A DNA stretch of 64,000 bases from the NCBI GenBank assembly GCA_947253655.1, contig CAMYAE010000004.1, positions 1-64,000 on the forward strand, read 5' to 3'. Of this stretch, positions 1 through 8,389 are shown piece after piece. The stretch's first letter is position 1. Every line of letters starts with the position of its first letter. Source of the stretch: an uncultured Bacteroidales bacterium (GTDB lineage Bacteria > Bacteroidota > Bacteroidia > Bacteroidales > UBA932). The position numbers were made by a program, and so were the translations under genes. The notes under the pieces are model-generated. The model saw only the letters and a list, made by a program, of their open reading frames with translations, did no database searches and was not told the origin of the DNA.

Positions 1-122
1 GGGCTGCGTCTGGCTTTGTAGTTCTTCTCTCCGTCTTGCGGTCATACCGACGAGCAGAGACCCTGCACGCAGACGGTCATGTTTATCAACTTAAATTAAT
101 TCCGCCGACGGGTTATTAAAGT
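1..122. other. Left-edge sequence with no assignable gene
   Basis: No gene can be supported here. The third + frame is open from the edge to a TAA at 118-120 and could be the last codons of a truncated upstream gene, but the roughly 38-residue tail has no recognisable motif. The other two + frames are interrupted by stops at 19-21 and near 100. Confidence 0.4.
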
Positions 123-153
123 ATTGCAGTATGAGTTTTATTTATTATTTTTG
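123..153 (+). promoter_or_regulatory. Predicted promoter of the OmpA-family gene
   Basis: A TATTTTTG element at 146-153 matches the Bacteroidota -7 consensus TAnnTTTG. ATTG at 123-126 lies 19 bp upstream and resembles the -33 TTTG. Transcription would start near 160 and give a leader of about 23 nt before the ATG at 183. Confidence 0.6.
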
Positions 154-182
154 TCAAACATTAAGTCATAAATAACGTAATT

Positions 183-1643
183 ATGAAAAAGCGATTTCTT
201 GTATTGTTTGCGGCATTGTTTGCCTCTATGCAGATTGTGTCGGCTCAGGAACTTTTAAACGAAGTTAACCCTGCAACGAATCTTTCATCCGTTCCTAAAT
301 TTGAATTTACTATCAATGGTTTCGGAGGCATGTCCACTTTACTGTACGGCGTGAAAGCCGAGCCTGAATTCGGAATGGAAAAAGGAAAGCTCAACCCTGA
401 TTTTGTGGACGGTTTGGCTCCGGGCGGAGGTCTTGGCTTTGTCTGGCATTTCAGCAAGCACTGGGGTATTTCATCAGGTGCCGAATTCATGATGTATAGG
501 GCCAAAATCGATGTAACAAACTTTGCCGGAAGAACAAATCCCGACTTTGATTACGGAGCACAGATGTTCAGGTTCAATAAATTCTCAGAGAAACAAGAGT
601 CATATAATCTGGAGTTCCCTATAATGCTGCAATATATGACCCCAATCGGAGCGGCAAAGGCCAATAATTTCTATGTCGAAGCGGGAGCAAGGCTTGGCTA
701 TATGCTCAAAACCAAATATGAACAGGATTTCAACAAAATGGAGGTGGGTGATTATTCTATCGATAACGCACAGGGGCACAGGGAGATAGGTTGGGATCCT
801 AACGACCGCAGTTTTTCCAACAAGGGCGATATTGATATGAAATTGAATGTTGTCGGTGCATTGGAGACAGGTGTCCGCTGGAAACTGAGTCCTGCTGTCG
901 GGCTGTACACAGGTATATATGCCGGCATAGGCTTGATTAACCCGGTGAAAAATTCTTATTTCAGCGTGATTGTAGCCGAAGCTAATGATAAGTTATATCA
1001 CAGCGTACTTGAGGCGAAAGAAAATATACACTATACAGGGGAAATTGATGGAAACAAGGCAATGCCTTATTCCGGTGGAGATAAGTTGCTTGCTCCTATG
1101 CGTACAATGGCAGCAGGACTTCGTCTGCGTCTGACTTTCGGCAAGCCTCACAAGGCTCCTGTAGTCGTTCCTGCCCCGGTTGTCATTACGAAAGTTGATA
1201 CCGTAGAGAAGGTAAAGATCGTGCGTGACACTGTAGAGAAAGTAAAGATAGTGCGCGATACGGTTACCGTTGTCAAGGAGATTCCTATAGAAATAAAGAG
1301 GACGATGATGGAACTGTCCAACACATTGTTTGCGTTCGACAAGTTCAATCTTAACGAAGAAGCAAAGCTTGCTCTCGACAAGGTTGCAGCGTGGCTTAAG
1401 GAGAATGAGGATTTGAACATCGAGATATCAGGCCACACTGACGGTAAGGGCTCACAGGAGTACAACCAGACTCTTTCCGAGAATCGAGCCAAAGCCGTAT
1501 ATGATTATTTTGTCGGGCATGGGGTTAAAGCTGACTGCCTGTCCTATAAGGGCTATGGCAAGCTGCGTCCGATTGCCGATAACGATACCGAAGCCGGACG
1601 AAAGCAAAACCGTCGCGTTGAGCTTAATATCGTAGGTCAATAA
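183..1643 (+). CDS. OmpA-family outer-membrane protein
   Basis: This 486-residue protein begins with a typical signal peptide (residues 1 to about 21, ending SAQ). Residues of about 25-320 look like an outer-membrane beta-barrel, rich in alternating aromatic and polar strands. A short linker of charged repeats follows: DTVEKVKIVR occurs twice from residue 339, encoded by two 30-bp units at 1197-1256. The last 120 or so residues are an OmpA/peptidoglycan-binding domain, recognisable from the SGHTDGKG, NRAKAVYDYF and GRKQNRRVEL segments. By family knowledge such proteins anchor the outer membrane non-covalently to peptidoglycan. The ATG is preceded by a good Bacteroidota promoter, and the gene seems to be transcribed alone. 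Confidence 0.9.
   Translation: MKKRFLVLFAALFASMQIVSAQELLNEVNPATNLSSVPKFEFTINGFGGMSTLLYGVKAEPEFGMEKGKLNPDFVDGLAPGGGLGFVWHFSKHWGISSGAEFMMYRAKIDVTNFAGRTNPDFDYGAQMFRFNKFSEKQESYNLEFPIMLQYMTPIGAAKANNFYVEAGARLGYMLKTKYEQDFNKMEVGDYSIDNAQGHREIGWDPNDRSFSNKGDIDMKLNVVGALETGVRWKLSPAVGLYTGIYAGIGLINPVKNSYFSVIVAEANDKLYHSVLEAKENIHYTGEIDGNKAMPYSGGDKLLAPMRTMAAGLRLRLTFGKPHKAPVVVPAPVVITKVDTVEKVKIVRDTVEKVKIVRDTVTVVKEIPIEIKRTMMELSNTLFAFDKFNLNEEAKLALDKVAAWLKENEDLNIEISGHTDGKGSQEYNQTLSENRAKAVYDYFVGHGVKADCLSYKGYGKLRPIADNDTEAGRKQNRRVELNIVGQ
1197..1256 (+). repeat. Two tandem 30-bp units in the OmpA linker
   Basis: Two consecutive 30-bp units encode DTVEKVKIVR twice, and a degenerate third copy (DTVTVVKEIP) follows. They lie in the linker between barrel and peptidoglycan-binding domain and differ at a few third-codon positions, so the repeat is selected or old rather than freshly duplicated. 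Confidence 0.85.
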
Positions 1644-1664
1644 TAAATTTTATTATAAAATTGC

Positions 1665-1672
1665 TAAATTTG
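1665..1672 (+). promoter_or_regulatory. Predicted -7 element of pgk
   Basis: TAAATTTG matches TAnnTTTG, about 60 bp before the pgk ATG. No clear TTTG is seen at the expected -33 distance. The element overlaps the left arm of the inverted repeat at 1670-1704. Confidence 0.5.
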
Positions 1673-1704
1673 CACCGCAGTCTCTTTTGGAGGTTGCGGT
1701 GCAA
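1670..1704. promoter_or_regulatory. Perfect 10-bp inverted repeat between ompA and pgk
   Basis: TTGCACCGCA at 1670-1679 is exactly reverse-complementary to TGCGGTGCAA at 1695-1704, with a 15-nt spacer. There is no run of T after the right arm, so it does not look like an ordinary intrinsic terminator. It overlaps the predicted pgk -7 element and start site, so it could be an operator. It could also be a hairpin ending the ompA transcript. Confidence 0.55.
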
Positions 1705-1731
1705 CAGTATATAATCATAACATAAAATATT

Positions 1732-2985
1732 ATGCAGCAATTTATTGATAAGTACGACTTCACGGGCAAGAGAGCAATCGTGAGAGTCGATTTTAACGTA
1801 CCTCTTGATGAAAATTTCAAAATCACGGACGACACCCGCATACGCAGGGCAATGCCGACTTTGAAGAAAGTCCTTTCCGAAGGCGGCTCTCTGATTATCA
1901 TGTCTCATTTAGGCCGTCCTAAAAAAGTCGATCCCAAATTTTCACTCAAACATATTCTTGACTGTGTTTCCGAGCATCTCGGTGTGAAGGTACAGTTTGC
2001 AGAAGACTGCATGAAAGCTGATGCTCAGGCAGCAGCTCTTAAGCCGGGAGAGGCCCTGTTGCTCGAAAATCTCCGTTTCTATGCAGAAGAAGAGGGCAAG
2101 CCGAGAGGACTTGCCGAGGATGCTACGGACGAAGAAAAGGCTGCTGCAAAGAAAGTCGTGAAAGACAGCCAGAAAGAATTTGTCAAGAAACTTGCTTCTT
2201 ATGCAGATTGCTATATCAATGACGCTTTCGGCACCGCACACCGTGCTCACGGCTCTACCGCATTGATTGCCAAGTATTTCCCTAATGATAAAATGTTCGG
2301 TTACCTTATGGAGGGAGAGATTAAGGCAATAGACAATGTGCTAAAGAACGCAAAACGTCCTTTGACTGCTATTATCGGCGGCTCCAAAGTCTCTTCAAAG
2401 CTTGCTGTTCTTAAGAACCTCGTAGGCAAGGTGGACAACCTGATTATCGGTGGCGGTATGGGGTATACATTCATCAAAGCTCAAGGCGGTCATATCGGGC
2501 TGTCTCTCCATGAGGACGAACTTATTCCCGATGCTCTTGAAATCTTGAAAGAGGCCAAGGAGAAAGGCGTTAATATTTCGCTTTCAGTTGCTACGGTTTG
2601 CGCTCAGGAGTTCAAAAATGATGCAGAACAGAAAATATTCCCTATAGATCAAATCCCTGATGATTGGGAGGGAATGGACGCTGCACAGGCTTCTCTGGAC
2701 AATTGGAGGAAGATAATACTTGCCTCTAAGACAATTCTTTGGAACGGACCTGTTGGTGTGTTCGAGATGCCTAACTTTGCGAAAGGTACACTTCAGATTG
2801 CTGAAGATCTTGCCGAGGCTACAAAGAACGGGGCTTATACTCTCGTAGGAGGAGGTGATTCGGTAGCAGCCGTTACCCAAATGGGTTATGCCGACAAGGT
2901 AAGTTATGTCTCTACGGGAGGCGGTGCAATGCTTGAAGCAATCGAGGGCAAGGAACTTCCGGGCATAGCAGCCATAAGGGAATAG
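1732..2985 (+). CDS. pgk: Phosphoglycerate kinase
   Basis: Phosphoglycerate kinase interconverts 1,3-bisphosphoglycerate plus ADP and 3-phosphoglycerate plus ATP in cytoplasmic glycolysis. The 417-residue length is normal. Family motifs are clear: RVDFNVPL near the N terminus, SHLGRPK for substrate binding, the GGSKVSSKL segment, LWNGPVGVFE, and the C-terminal nucleotide-binding GGGDSVAAV. The ATG follows its own promoter region. The methyltransferase gene starts 9 bp after the stop, so the two are probably co-transcribed. Nothing in the protein looks unusual. Confidence 0.97.
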   Translation: MQQFIDKYDFTGKRAIVRVDFNVPLDENFKITDDTRIRRAMPTLKKVLSEGGSLIIMSHLGRPKKVDPKFSLKHILDCVSEHLGVKVQFAEDCMKADAQAAALKPGEALLLENLRFYAEEEGKPRGLAEDATDEEKAAAKKVVKDSQKEFVKKLASYADCYINDAFGTAHRAHGSTALIAKYFPNDKMFGYLMEGEIKAIDNVLKNAKRPLTAIIGGSKVSSKLAVLKNLVGKVDNLIIGGGMGYTFIKAQGGHIGLSLHEDELIPDALEILKEAKEKGVNISLSVATVCAQEFKNDAEQKIFPIDQIPDDWEGMDAAQASLDNWRKIILASKTILWNGPVGVFEMPNFAKGTLQIAEDLAEATKNGAYTLVGGGDSVAAVTQMGYADKVSYVSTGGGAMLEAIEGKELPGIAAIRE

Positions 2986-2994
2986 TTTGCGTCA

Positions 2995-3933
2995 ATGACA
3001 ATCGAGTACCCATCGGAGCGATGGAAAGATTACGAGTTGATTGACTCTGGCAATTTTGAAAAGTTAGAGCGTTTCGGCAAATACGTGATTATTCGTCCCG
3101 AACCTAAGGCGTTGTGGGACAAGAGTTTGTCTGACAGGGAGTGGGAGAAGGCCGCTCACGTCAGATTTGCTCCGGGAGCAGGATTCGGCAGGGCCGGCAA
3201 AGAGGACAGCGGCACATGGAACCGTCTGAAAAACATGGACGACCAATGGTATATCGGTTATAACGGTTATGCCAAAGAGAGGTGGCCTGGATTTTCTTTG
3301 CGGCTCGGTCTGACTGCTTTCAAGCACGTCGGCGTGTTCCCGGAACAGGCTTCCAATTGGGAATATATCTATCGTAATACAAAATCATTGGTTGACAAGG
3401 CCAAGTCGGAGGGTCATCCTGTCCCCAAAGTCTTGAACATGTTCGCATACACCGGAGCCGCCTCTTTGGCGGCCAAGGCTGCCGGTGCCGATGTGACTCA
3501 CCTCGACTCTGTACGCCAGGTGGTTACATGGGCGAGGGAAAATATGGAAGCCAGTGGTCTCGACGGTATTCGTTGGGTAGTGGAAGATGCCATGAAATTT
3601 GCCCGGCGCGAGGCCAGACGCGGTAACATATATCAGGGGATAATATTGGATCCTCCGGCATACGGACACGGTCCCGGCGGAGAAAAGTGGAAACTTGATG
3701 AGTGCCTTTTCGAAATGATGAAGTCGGTGGCGTCAATTTTGGCTCCGGAAGACAGTTTCATGGTGCTTAACCTCTATTCCAACGGCTTCTCCGCCCTTTT
3801 GGGCGAGACTGTGGTAAATCAAGCTTTCGGGCTTAAACCCGGAGATGCCGGAGTCCAAAGCGGCGAACTGTCCCTGAAAGACAGCTTCGGCAAGTCGTTG
3901 CCGTTGAGTATTTTCGCAAGGCTTAAACGCTAA
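2995..3933 (+). CDS. Class I SAM-dependent methyltransferase (RlmI/RlmK-like)
   Basis: This is a 312-residue class I methyltransferase of the kind annotated as an rRNA large-subunit methyltransferase (COG1092-like). The SAM-binding glycine-rich loop is LNMFAYTGAASLAA near residue 140. The acidic end of the second strand is THLDSV, and the catalytic-site segment is LDPPAYGHGPGG. The N-terminal 100 residues probably bind the substrate. The usual PUA domain of RlmI is not evident, so the RNA target is uncertain. The gene follows pgk by 9 bp. Its TAA overlaps by 3 bp the stop of the convergent GT2 gene, leaving no room for a separate terminator. Confidence 0.8.
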   Translation: MTIEYPSERWKDYELIDSGNFEKLERFGKYVIIRPEPKALWDKSLSDREWEKAAHVRFAPGAGFGRAGKEDSGTWNRLKNMDDQWYIGYNGYAKERWPGFSLRLGLTAFKHVGVFPEQASNWEYIYRNTKSLVDKAKSEGHPVPKVLNMFAYTGAASLAAKAAGADVTHLDSVRQVVTWARENMEASGLDGIRWVVEDAMKFARREARRGNIYQGIILDPPAYGHGPGGEKWKLDECLFEMMKSVASILAPEDSFMVLNLYSNGFSALLGETVVNQAFGLKPGDAGVQSGELSLKDSFGKSLPLSIFARLKR

Positions 3934-4844
3934 GGCTTATTCCCGCAGTTACGTCTTTTCCGTCTTCTAAACAATACGGCAATATAAAATGGGGAGATAA
4001 GCGCGAGTTTCAGAAAATCCGTGATTTTGAAACCTGCCTGTTTCAGCCCGGTATTGCTTTTACGCGAATCGGAGACGACGGAGAGGAACTGGCATATAAG
4101 GGATTCGATAAACGGCCCTTTTATCGGTCGTCTTATATAGAACCGGAACAGGTCTCTGAAATTCATAAGCCTGTGGGCATAGTGTTTAGAGGATATCCGG
4201 GCTGTGATAGAGCCCTCTCTATTCACCCTGTGAATCTGAACGGCCACATTATGCATGGCACAGCTTTCGGCAAGATACAAGGCCCTGCCGTTGAACTCAT
4301 TGTCTTCGTGGAGCCTGCCGGGGGCAAATGTCAGGCCATGACGCCGGATAAAATCAGCCTTATACAGGTACATCCATACGGGAGCATTGTAGTATCTTCC
4401 GACATGGTGATAAAATATTTTAAGATAATCCTCCCCTGTACACCTGTCTATATTGAAATCATTTTTGAAATAATACAAGCCTGCATCTGTCTTCACATTG
4501 AATCCCGCCACTTCCACATCAGTGCTCATCGCGAAATCCAGCATAATCTTAAGTGCTCCAGGCAGCAGAAAGTCATCACTGTCAAGAAAACAGACATATT
4601 TTCCGGTAACCTTGTCAAGACCTGAATTCCTTGCACTGCTCAATCCTCCGTTAGGACGGTTTACCACGATCATGTTTTTGCAGATCTTCCGATATTCTGC
4701 AAGTATTTCCGGACTTCCGTCCGTGGAGCCATCATTGACACAAATTATTTCGAAGTCGTCAAAATCCTGAGAGAACACCGAATCGAGGCATTCTCTCAAG
4801 TATTTCTCGACATTATATACAGGGATGACGACTGAAAGAAGCAT
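3930..4844 (-). CDS. Family 2 glycosyltransferase
   Basis: This is a GT-A-fold glycosyltransferase of about 304 residues. The nucleotide-sugar site is plain: SVVIPVYNVEKYL at the start, VNDGSTDGS, then the DSDD (DxD-type) metal site in CFLDSDDF. The C terminus is basic and has no obvious membrane helix. I take the ATG at 4844, since the frame opens upstream only with a GTG at 4862 inside the preceding gene. The ATG lies 7 bp past the stop of the DUF2723 gene, so the pair forms an operon. It probably transfers a sugar to a surface glycan or protein glycan; donor and acceptor cannot be told from sequence. Confidence 0.88.
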   Translation of the reverse strand: MLLSVVIPVYNVEKYLRECLDSVFSQDFDDFEIICVNDGSTDGSPEILAEYRKICKNMIVVNRPNGGLSSARNSGLDKVTGKYVCFLDSDDFLLPGALKIMLDFAMSTDVEVAGFNVKTDAGLYYFKNDFNIDRCTGEDYLKIFYHHVGRYYNAPVWMYLYKADFIRRHGLTFAPGRLHEDNEFNGRALYLAESCAMHNVAVQIHRVNREGSITARISSKHYAHRLMNFRDLFRFYIRRPIKGPFIESLICQFLSVVSDSRKSNTGLKQAGFKITDFLKLALISPFYIAVLFRRRKRRNCGNKP

Positions 4845-4851
4845 ATACTTA

Positions 4852-7800
4852 TTAAATTGCACTGCCCTTTACAGTTGCCTCAAGCGACTTGATTATTTCT
4901 GCTGCGGCTGCTTCGTCTCCATACCTTTTTATGGTGTCGGCCAGATAGTACAGGCAGTTGCAGCACAATTCAAACTCGTCCTTAGCCACATCATAGTAAC
5001 CGATGTAGAAAGAGATTGATTTCATCAGCTCCTCTCTCATCCGATCGGCAAGTGCCTTTCCTTTTTCTATGGCACCGGCTTTCATATAGGCCTCTACCAT
5101 TCCGATAACCGATATGTCATTATGGTAGAAACCGAGGCATATCGTCTCAATAGGGTAGGTCTCGGCAGGAACGTTCTCCTGACACCTGTCCAAAAGTTCT
5201 ATCGCCCTTTCATTGTCTCCGGCTTCGATATATTTTGAAGCGACATTCAGGAAGATGTCTCTTTGCGGCAGTACGCCGAGGAAGGTGTAGAGATTTTGAT
5301 AATCCACAAAATAGTCGGTACGCTTCAATGCTTCCCATTTGAATACGCTGTCCATTTGGTAGCCTAACTTATTCAAATCCACTTTGCTGCCGATGTCCGA
5401 GCTCGTAATTCTGTTCTTTAAAGGCACGAATTTGCTGGAGAAGCCCTCATACATCAGATAGTCTTTCATCCCGATATTAAGCTCTCCGCCTTGGCTGAGC
5501 AGGTTTATCGGCCTGTCCCATTCGTATGAAGAGAGCAGGTCAAGCATGAATAGCTCCGGTTTGGATATATATTCTTTGCTTTCAGGTATTGAAAGGACGA
5601 TTTCGTCAGGGATGGAGTCGGCATATTCGGCAGGTAGAATGCCGTATTTGAGCACATTCTTCTTATTGACCGGAATGCTCATCTTCCTTGAAACCAGGTA
5701 GTCCTCCTTGCTGCCGTCCTCAAGCATAAGTTTTGCGTCAGGGTGCTTGAACACTTTCATGACATCTGCAATAGGTATGACCTGATTGCGGGTATCGTAT
5801 ATCCTTACAAGCTCATTTGTGCCGTAGAGATATTGTTTTGCACCGATAGAAAGAGGAAGGGCGTCGGAGGTGTTTATCGCATATTTCATCTGGCCGATGT
5901 ACCAGTCCGTGCCGAGCAGCGAGGTGTTGGCTATACGTACATCCGTCCTTATTCCTTCCACCTCCTGGGCGTACCAGAGAGGGAAAGTGTCGTTGTCGCC
6001 GTGAGTAATCAATATCCCATTAGGGCCGACGGAATTGAGATAATTCTCCGCCATTTCGACTGATGTCCGGCGGTTGCTCCTGTCGTGGTCATCCCAATTC
6101 TGCTGTGCCATAAGTGCAGGCACTCCAAGCAGAAGAACGGCAGTGACGGTAGCAGTGACGACCTGATACCTGCCTTTAAGCATCTTGCCGAGCCATTCAT
6201 ATACGGCCGCTACGGAAAAGCCTATCCATATCGCAAACGCATAGAAAGAGCCTGCATAGGCATAATCCCTCTCCCTTACCTGGAAAGGCGGCTGGTTCAG
6301 ATAGACCACAATGGCTATGCCGGTCATGAAGAACAGCAGGAAAGTCAGCCATGACCCTCTCTTGTCCCTTTCGAACTGATAGAAAAGTCCTATAAGCCCA
6401 AGTAGCAAAGGCAGGAGAAAATAATGGTTTTTGCCTTTGTTGTGCTTCAAGATGTCGGGGGCTGAATCCTGATCACCGAGACGCATATTGTCCAAAGGTT
6501 TGATTCCGCATTCCCAATTGCCGTAGAACAATTCTCCGGGGCTCGGACTGTGGATATCGTTTTGTCTGCCGGCAAAATTCCACATGAAATATCTCCAATA
6601 CATCCAATTCAGTTGGAAATCGAAGAAAAATTTGAGGTTGGTCCCGAAAGTCGGCTTTTTGTGCTTGCTGCCTGCTACGGTCTTGCCCTTGCCGTCCATA
6701 TAGGATTGATAGAATCTTATATACCTGTCATCCTGACTGTTCCACATCCTTGGAAACAGCATTTTGCCCTCTGAGGAATATTCTGCCTCTACCGGTCCTT
6801 TCACATATTTGTATTTGCCGTCCACAAGAGCCCAATATTTGGGCGTTTTCAAAGAGGCGTAAGGAGCCCCGAAATATTGTCCGTAGACAAGGGGGGTCTT
6901 GCCGTATTGCTCGCGGGAAAGGTATCTTACAAGCGAAAAGCCGTTGTCCGGTTGGTTTTCGTTGGTAGGCGGCATCACCGATGAACGTATTATTATGACG
7001 CTGAATATTGAGAAGCCTATGACTATGGTCGTGAAGCACATCAGGGTCGTTGTCCAGAACACCTTGTTTGCCTTGTATAGCCTTGAAAGCCCCCAGAAGC
7101 AGGCAGCGAGTACCGCTATTAAAAAGAATGCCGCTCCTGAATTTACAGGCAGGCCGAGTACATTCACAAACAAGATGTCAATGTATGCGGCGAATTTCGG
7201 CATATAAGGTATTATAAGATAAAGGATTATGCCAAGTATCAGGACTGAAATCAGAAAAATCCTGACATATTCCCAGAAAGTATAATGCCCGTCTTCTCGT
7301 TTTCTGTAATAGAACATGAACACAATGGTCGGGATTGCCAGCAAGTTCAGCAGATGTACTCCTATGGACAGGCCCATTAGGAACGAAATCAGCACTATCC
7401 ATCTGTTGGCAAAAGGGGTGTCAGCCTGTTCGTACCATTTTGTCATGGCCCAGAAGACCATAGCGGTAAACAAAGATGACATAGCATAGACCTCGCCCTC
7501 TACTGCGGAGAACCAGAACGTGTCGGAGAAGCAGTAGGCCAATGCTCCCACAGCTCCACTGCCATAGATTGCAATGGCCCGGCCGAGTGCGTATTTTCCA
7601 TCGCTGTCCGGCTTGACAAGCCTTTTGGCGAAAAACACAATCGTCAGATAAAGGAAGAAAATCGTGAAAGCCGAGCATAAGGCGCTCATGGCATTTACGG
7701 CTATGGCAACGTGCTCCTTGTCGGCGAAAATCGTGAAGAGCCTTGCAATTAGCTGGAACACAGGGTTTCCCGGTGGGTGACCGACTTCCATTTTATATGA

Positions 7801-7932
7801 AGATGCAATGAATTCGCCGCAGTCCCAAAAGGATGCCGTCGGCTCGATAGTGGAAAGATAGGTGAAAGAGGCAACTGCAAGTATAATTGCCGCTACTATA
7901 TTATTCCACAGATTGAATTTTTTCCTATCCAT
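4852..7932 (-). CDS. DUF2723 multi-pass membrane protein
   Basis: This 1026-residue integral membrane protein has about ten hydrophobic helices in its first half. The N-terminal block TASFWDCGEFIASS followed by VGHPPGNP is the hallmark of the DUF2723 family, which is widespread in Bacteroidota. The layout resembles GT-C enzymes such as protein O-mannosyltransferases: a conserved acidic first loop, many helices, and a soluble C-terminal part. The last 250 residues are helical and TPR-like. A glycan-transfer role is inferred from this architecture and from the co-transcribed GT2 gene; it is not shown directly. The ATG at 7932 follows a -7 element that abuts the divergent SUI1 promoter. Confidence 0.82.
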   Translation of the reverse strand: MDRKKFNLWNNIVAAIILAVASFTYLSTIEPTASFWDCGEFIASSYKMEVGHPPGNPVFQLIARLFTIFADKEHVAIAVNAMSALCSAFTIFFLYLTIVFFAKRLVKPDSDGKYALGRAIAIYGSGAVGALAYCFSDTFWFSAVEGEVYAMSSLFTAMVFWAMTKWYEQADTPFANRWIVLISFLMGLSIGVHLLNLLAIPTIVFMFYYRKREDGHYTFWEYVRIFLISVLILGIILYLIIPYMPKFAAYIDILFVNVLGLPVNSGAAFFLIAVLAACFWGLSRLYKANKVFWTTTLMCFTTIVIGFSIFSVIIIRSSVMPPTNENQPDNGFSLVRYLSREQYGKTPLVYGQYFGAPYASLKTPKYWALVDGKYKYVKGPVEAEYSSEGKMLFPRMWNSQDDRYIRFYQSYMDGKGKTVAGSKHKKPTFGTNLKFFFDFQLNWMYWRYFMWNFAGRQNDIHSPSPGELFYGNWECGIKPLDNMRLGDQDSAPDILKHNKGKNHYFLLPLLLGLIGLFYQFERDKRGSWLTFLLFFMTGIAIVVYLNQPPFQVRERDYAYAGSFYAFAIWIGFSVAAVYEWLGKMLKGRYQVVTATVTAVLLLGVPALMAQQNWDDHDRSNRRTSVEMAENYLNSVGPNGILITHGDNDTFPLWYAQEVEGIRTDVRIANTSLLGTDWYIGQMKYAINTSDALPLSIGAKQYLYGTNELVRIYDTRNQVIPIADVMKVFKHPDAKLMLEDGSKEDYLVSRKMSIPVNKKNVLKYGILPAEYADSIPDEIVLSIPESKEYISKPELFMLDLLSSYEWDRPINLLSQGGELNIGMKDYLMYEGFSSKFVPLKNRITSSDIGSKVDLNKLGYQMDSVFKWEALKRTDYFVDYQNLYTFLGVLPQRDIFLNVASKYIEAGDNERAIELLDRCQENVPAETYPIETICLGFYHNDISVIGMVEAYMKAGAIEKGKALADRMREELMKSISFYIGYYDVAKDEFELCCNCLYYLADTIKRYGDEAAAAEIIKSLEATVKGSAI

Positions 7933-7957
7933 AATTATATATAGAATCCTAAAACAA

Positions 7958-7965
7958 CAAATATA
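7958..7965 (-). promoter_or_regulatory. Predicted -7 element of the DUF2723-GT2 operon
   Basis: On the minus strand this reads TATATTTG (TAnnTTTG), 26 bp before the ATG. A TTG triplet sits 21 bp upstream as a weak -33. It lies within 30 bp of the divergent -7 element at 7979-7986, so the two promoters overlap. Confidence 0.55.
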
Positions 7966-7978
7966 CGAAGAGATTCGC

Positions 7979-7986
7979 TATCTTTG
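7979..7986 (+). promoter_or_regulatory. Predicted -7 element of the SUI1 operon
   Basis: TATCTTTG is an exact TAnnTTTG match. With transcription starting near 7993, an ATG at 8045 has a leader of about 50 nt. Confidence 0.55.
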
Positions 7987-8044
7987 CAACAATTAAAGGG
8001 TTGATTTGGTTGAGGCGGACTTTTTTGTAATTAAATATGAGATT

Positions 8045-8389
8045 ATGCCGGAGAACGATTGGAAAAAACGCCTTGGAGTGGTCTATTCCACAAATCCTGA
8101 TTTCAATTATCGGGAGGAGACCGAAGTGCAGGAAGACACGCCGGAGCCGTCTCGGCAGAGGCTGATTGTAAGCATTGACCGCAGAAATCGTGGGGGCAAG
8201 CAGGTGACTCTTGTTTCCGGTTTCGTCGGCTCGGACAAGGATTTAAAAGAATTAGGGAAGACCCTGAAAGTGAAATGCGGAGTAGGCGGGACAGCAAAAG
8301 ACGGAGAAATTACCATTCAGGGCGATTTAAGGGATAAGGTGACGGCAATTTTGCAAGGAATGGGCTACAATGCAAAACGGGGTAACTGA
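8045..8389 (+). CDS. SUI1/eIF1-like translation factor (YciH family)
   Basis: This small cytoplasmic protein of about 114 residues has the SUI1 fold. Motifs are RRNRGGKQVTLVSGF, the LGKTLKVKCGVGGTAKDGEI segment typical of YciH/eIF1, and a C-terminal QGDLRDKV block. Family members act at the ribosome during initiation. I start at the ATG at 8045 (MPENDWKKRL), because the longer frame opens only with a TTG at 8006 right at the predicted transcription start. The stop overlaps the next gene's ATG as TGATG, which implies translational coupling with the DUF4271 protein. Confidence 0.9.
   Translation: MPENDWKKRLGVVYSTNPDFNYREETEVQEDTPEPSRQRLIVSIDRRNRGGKQVTLVSGFVGSDKDLKELGKTLKVKCGVGGTAKDGEITIQGDLRDKVTAILQGMGYNAKRGN

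Noticed and set aside
4845..4862. Longer start for the GT2 glycosyltransferase
   Set aside because: It uses a GTG within the preceding gene. The ATG at 4844 begins the conserved SVVIPVYN strand.
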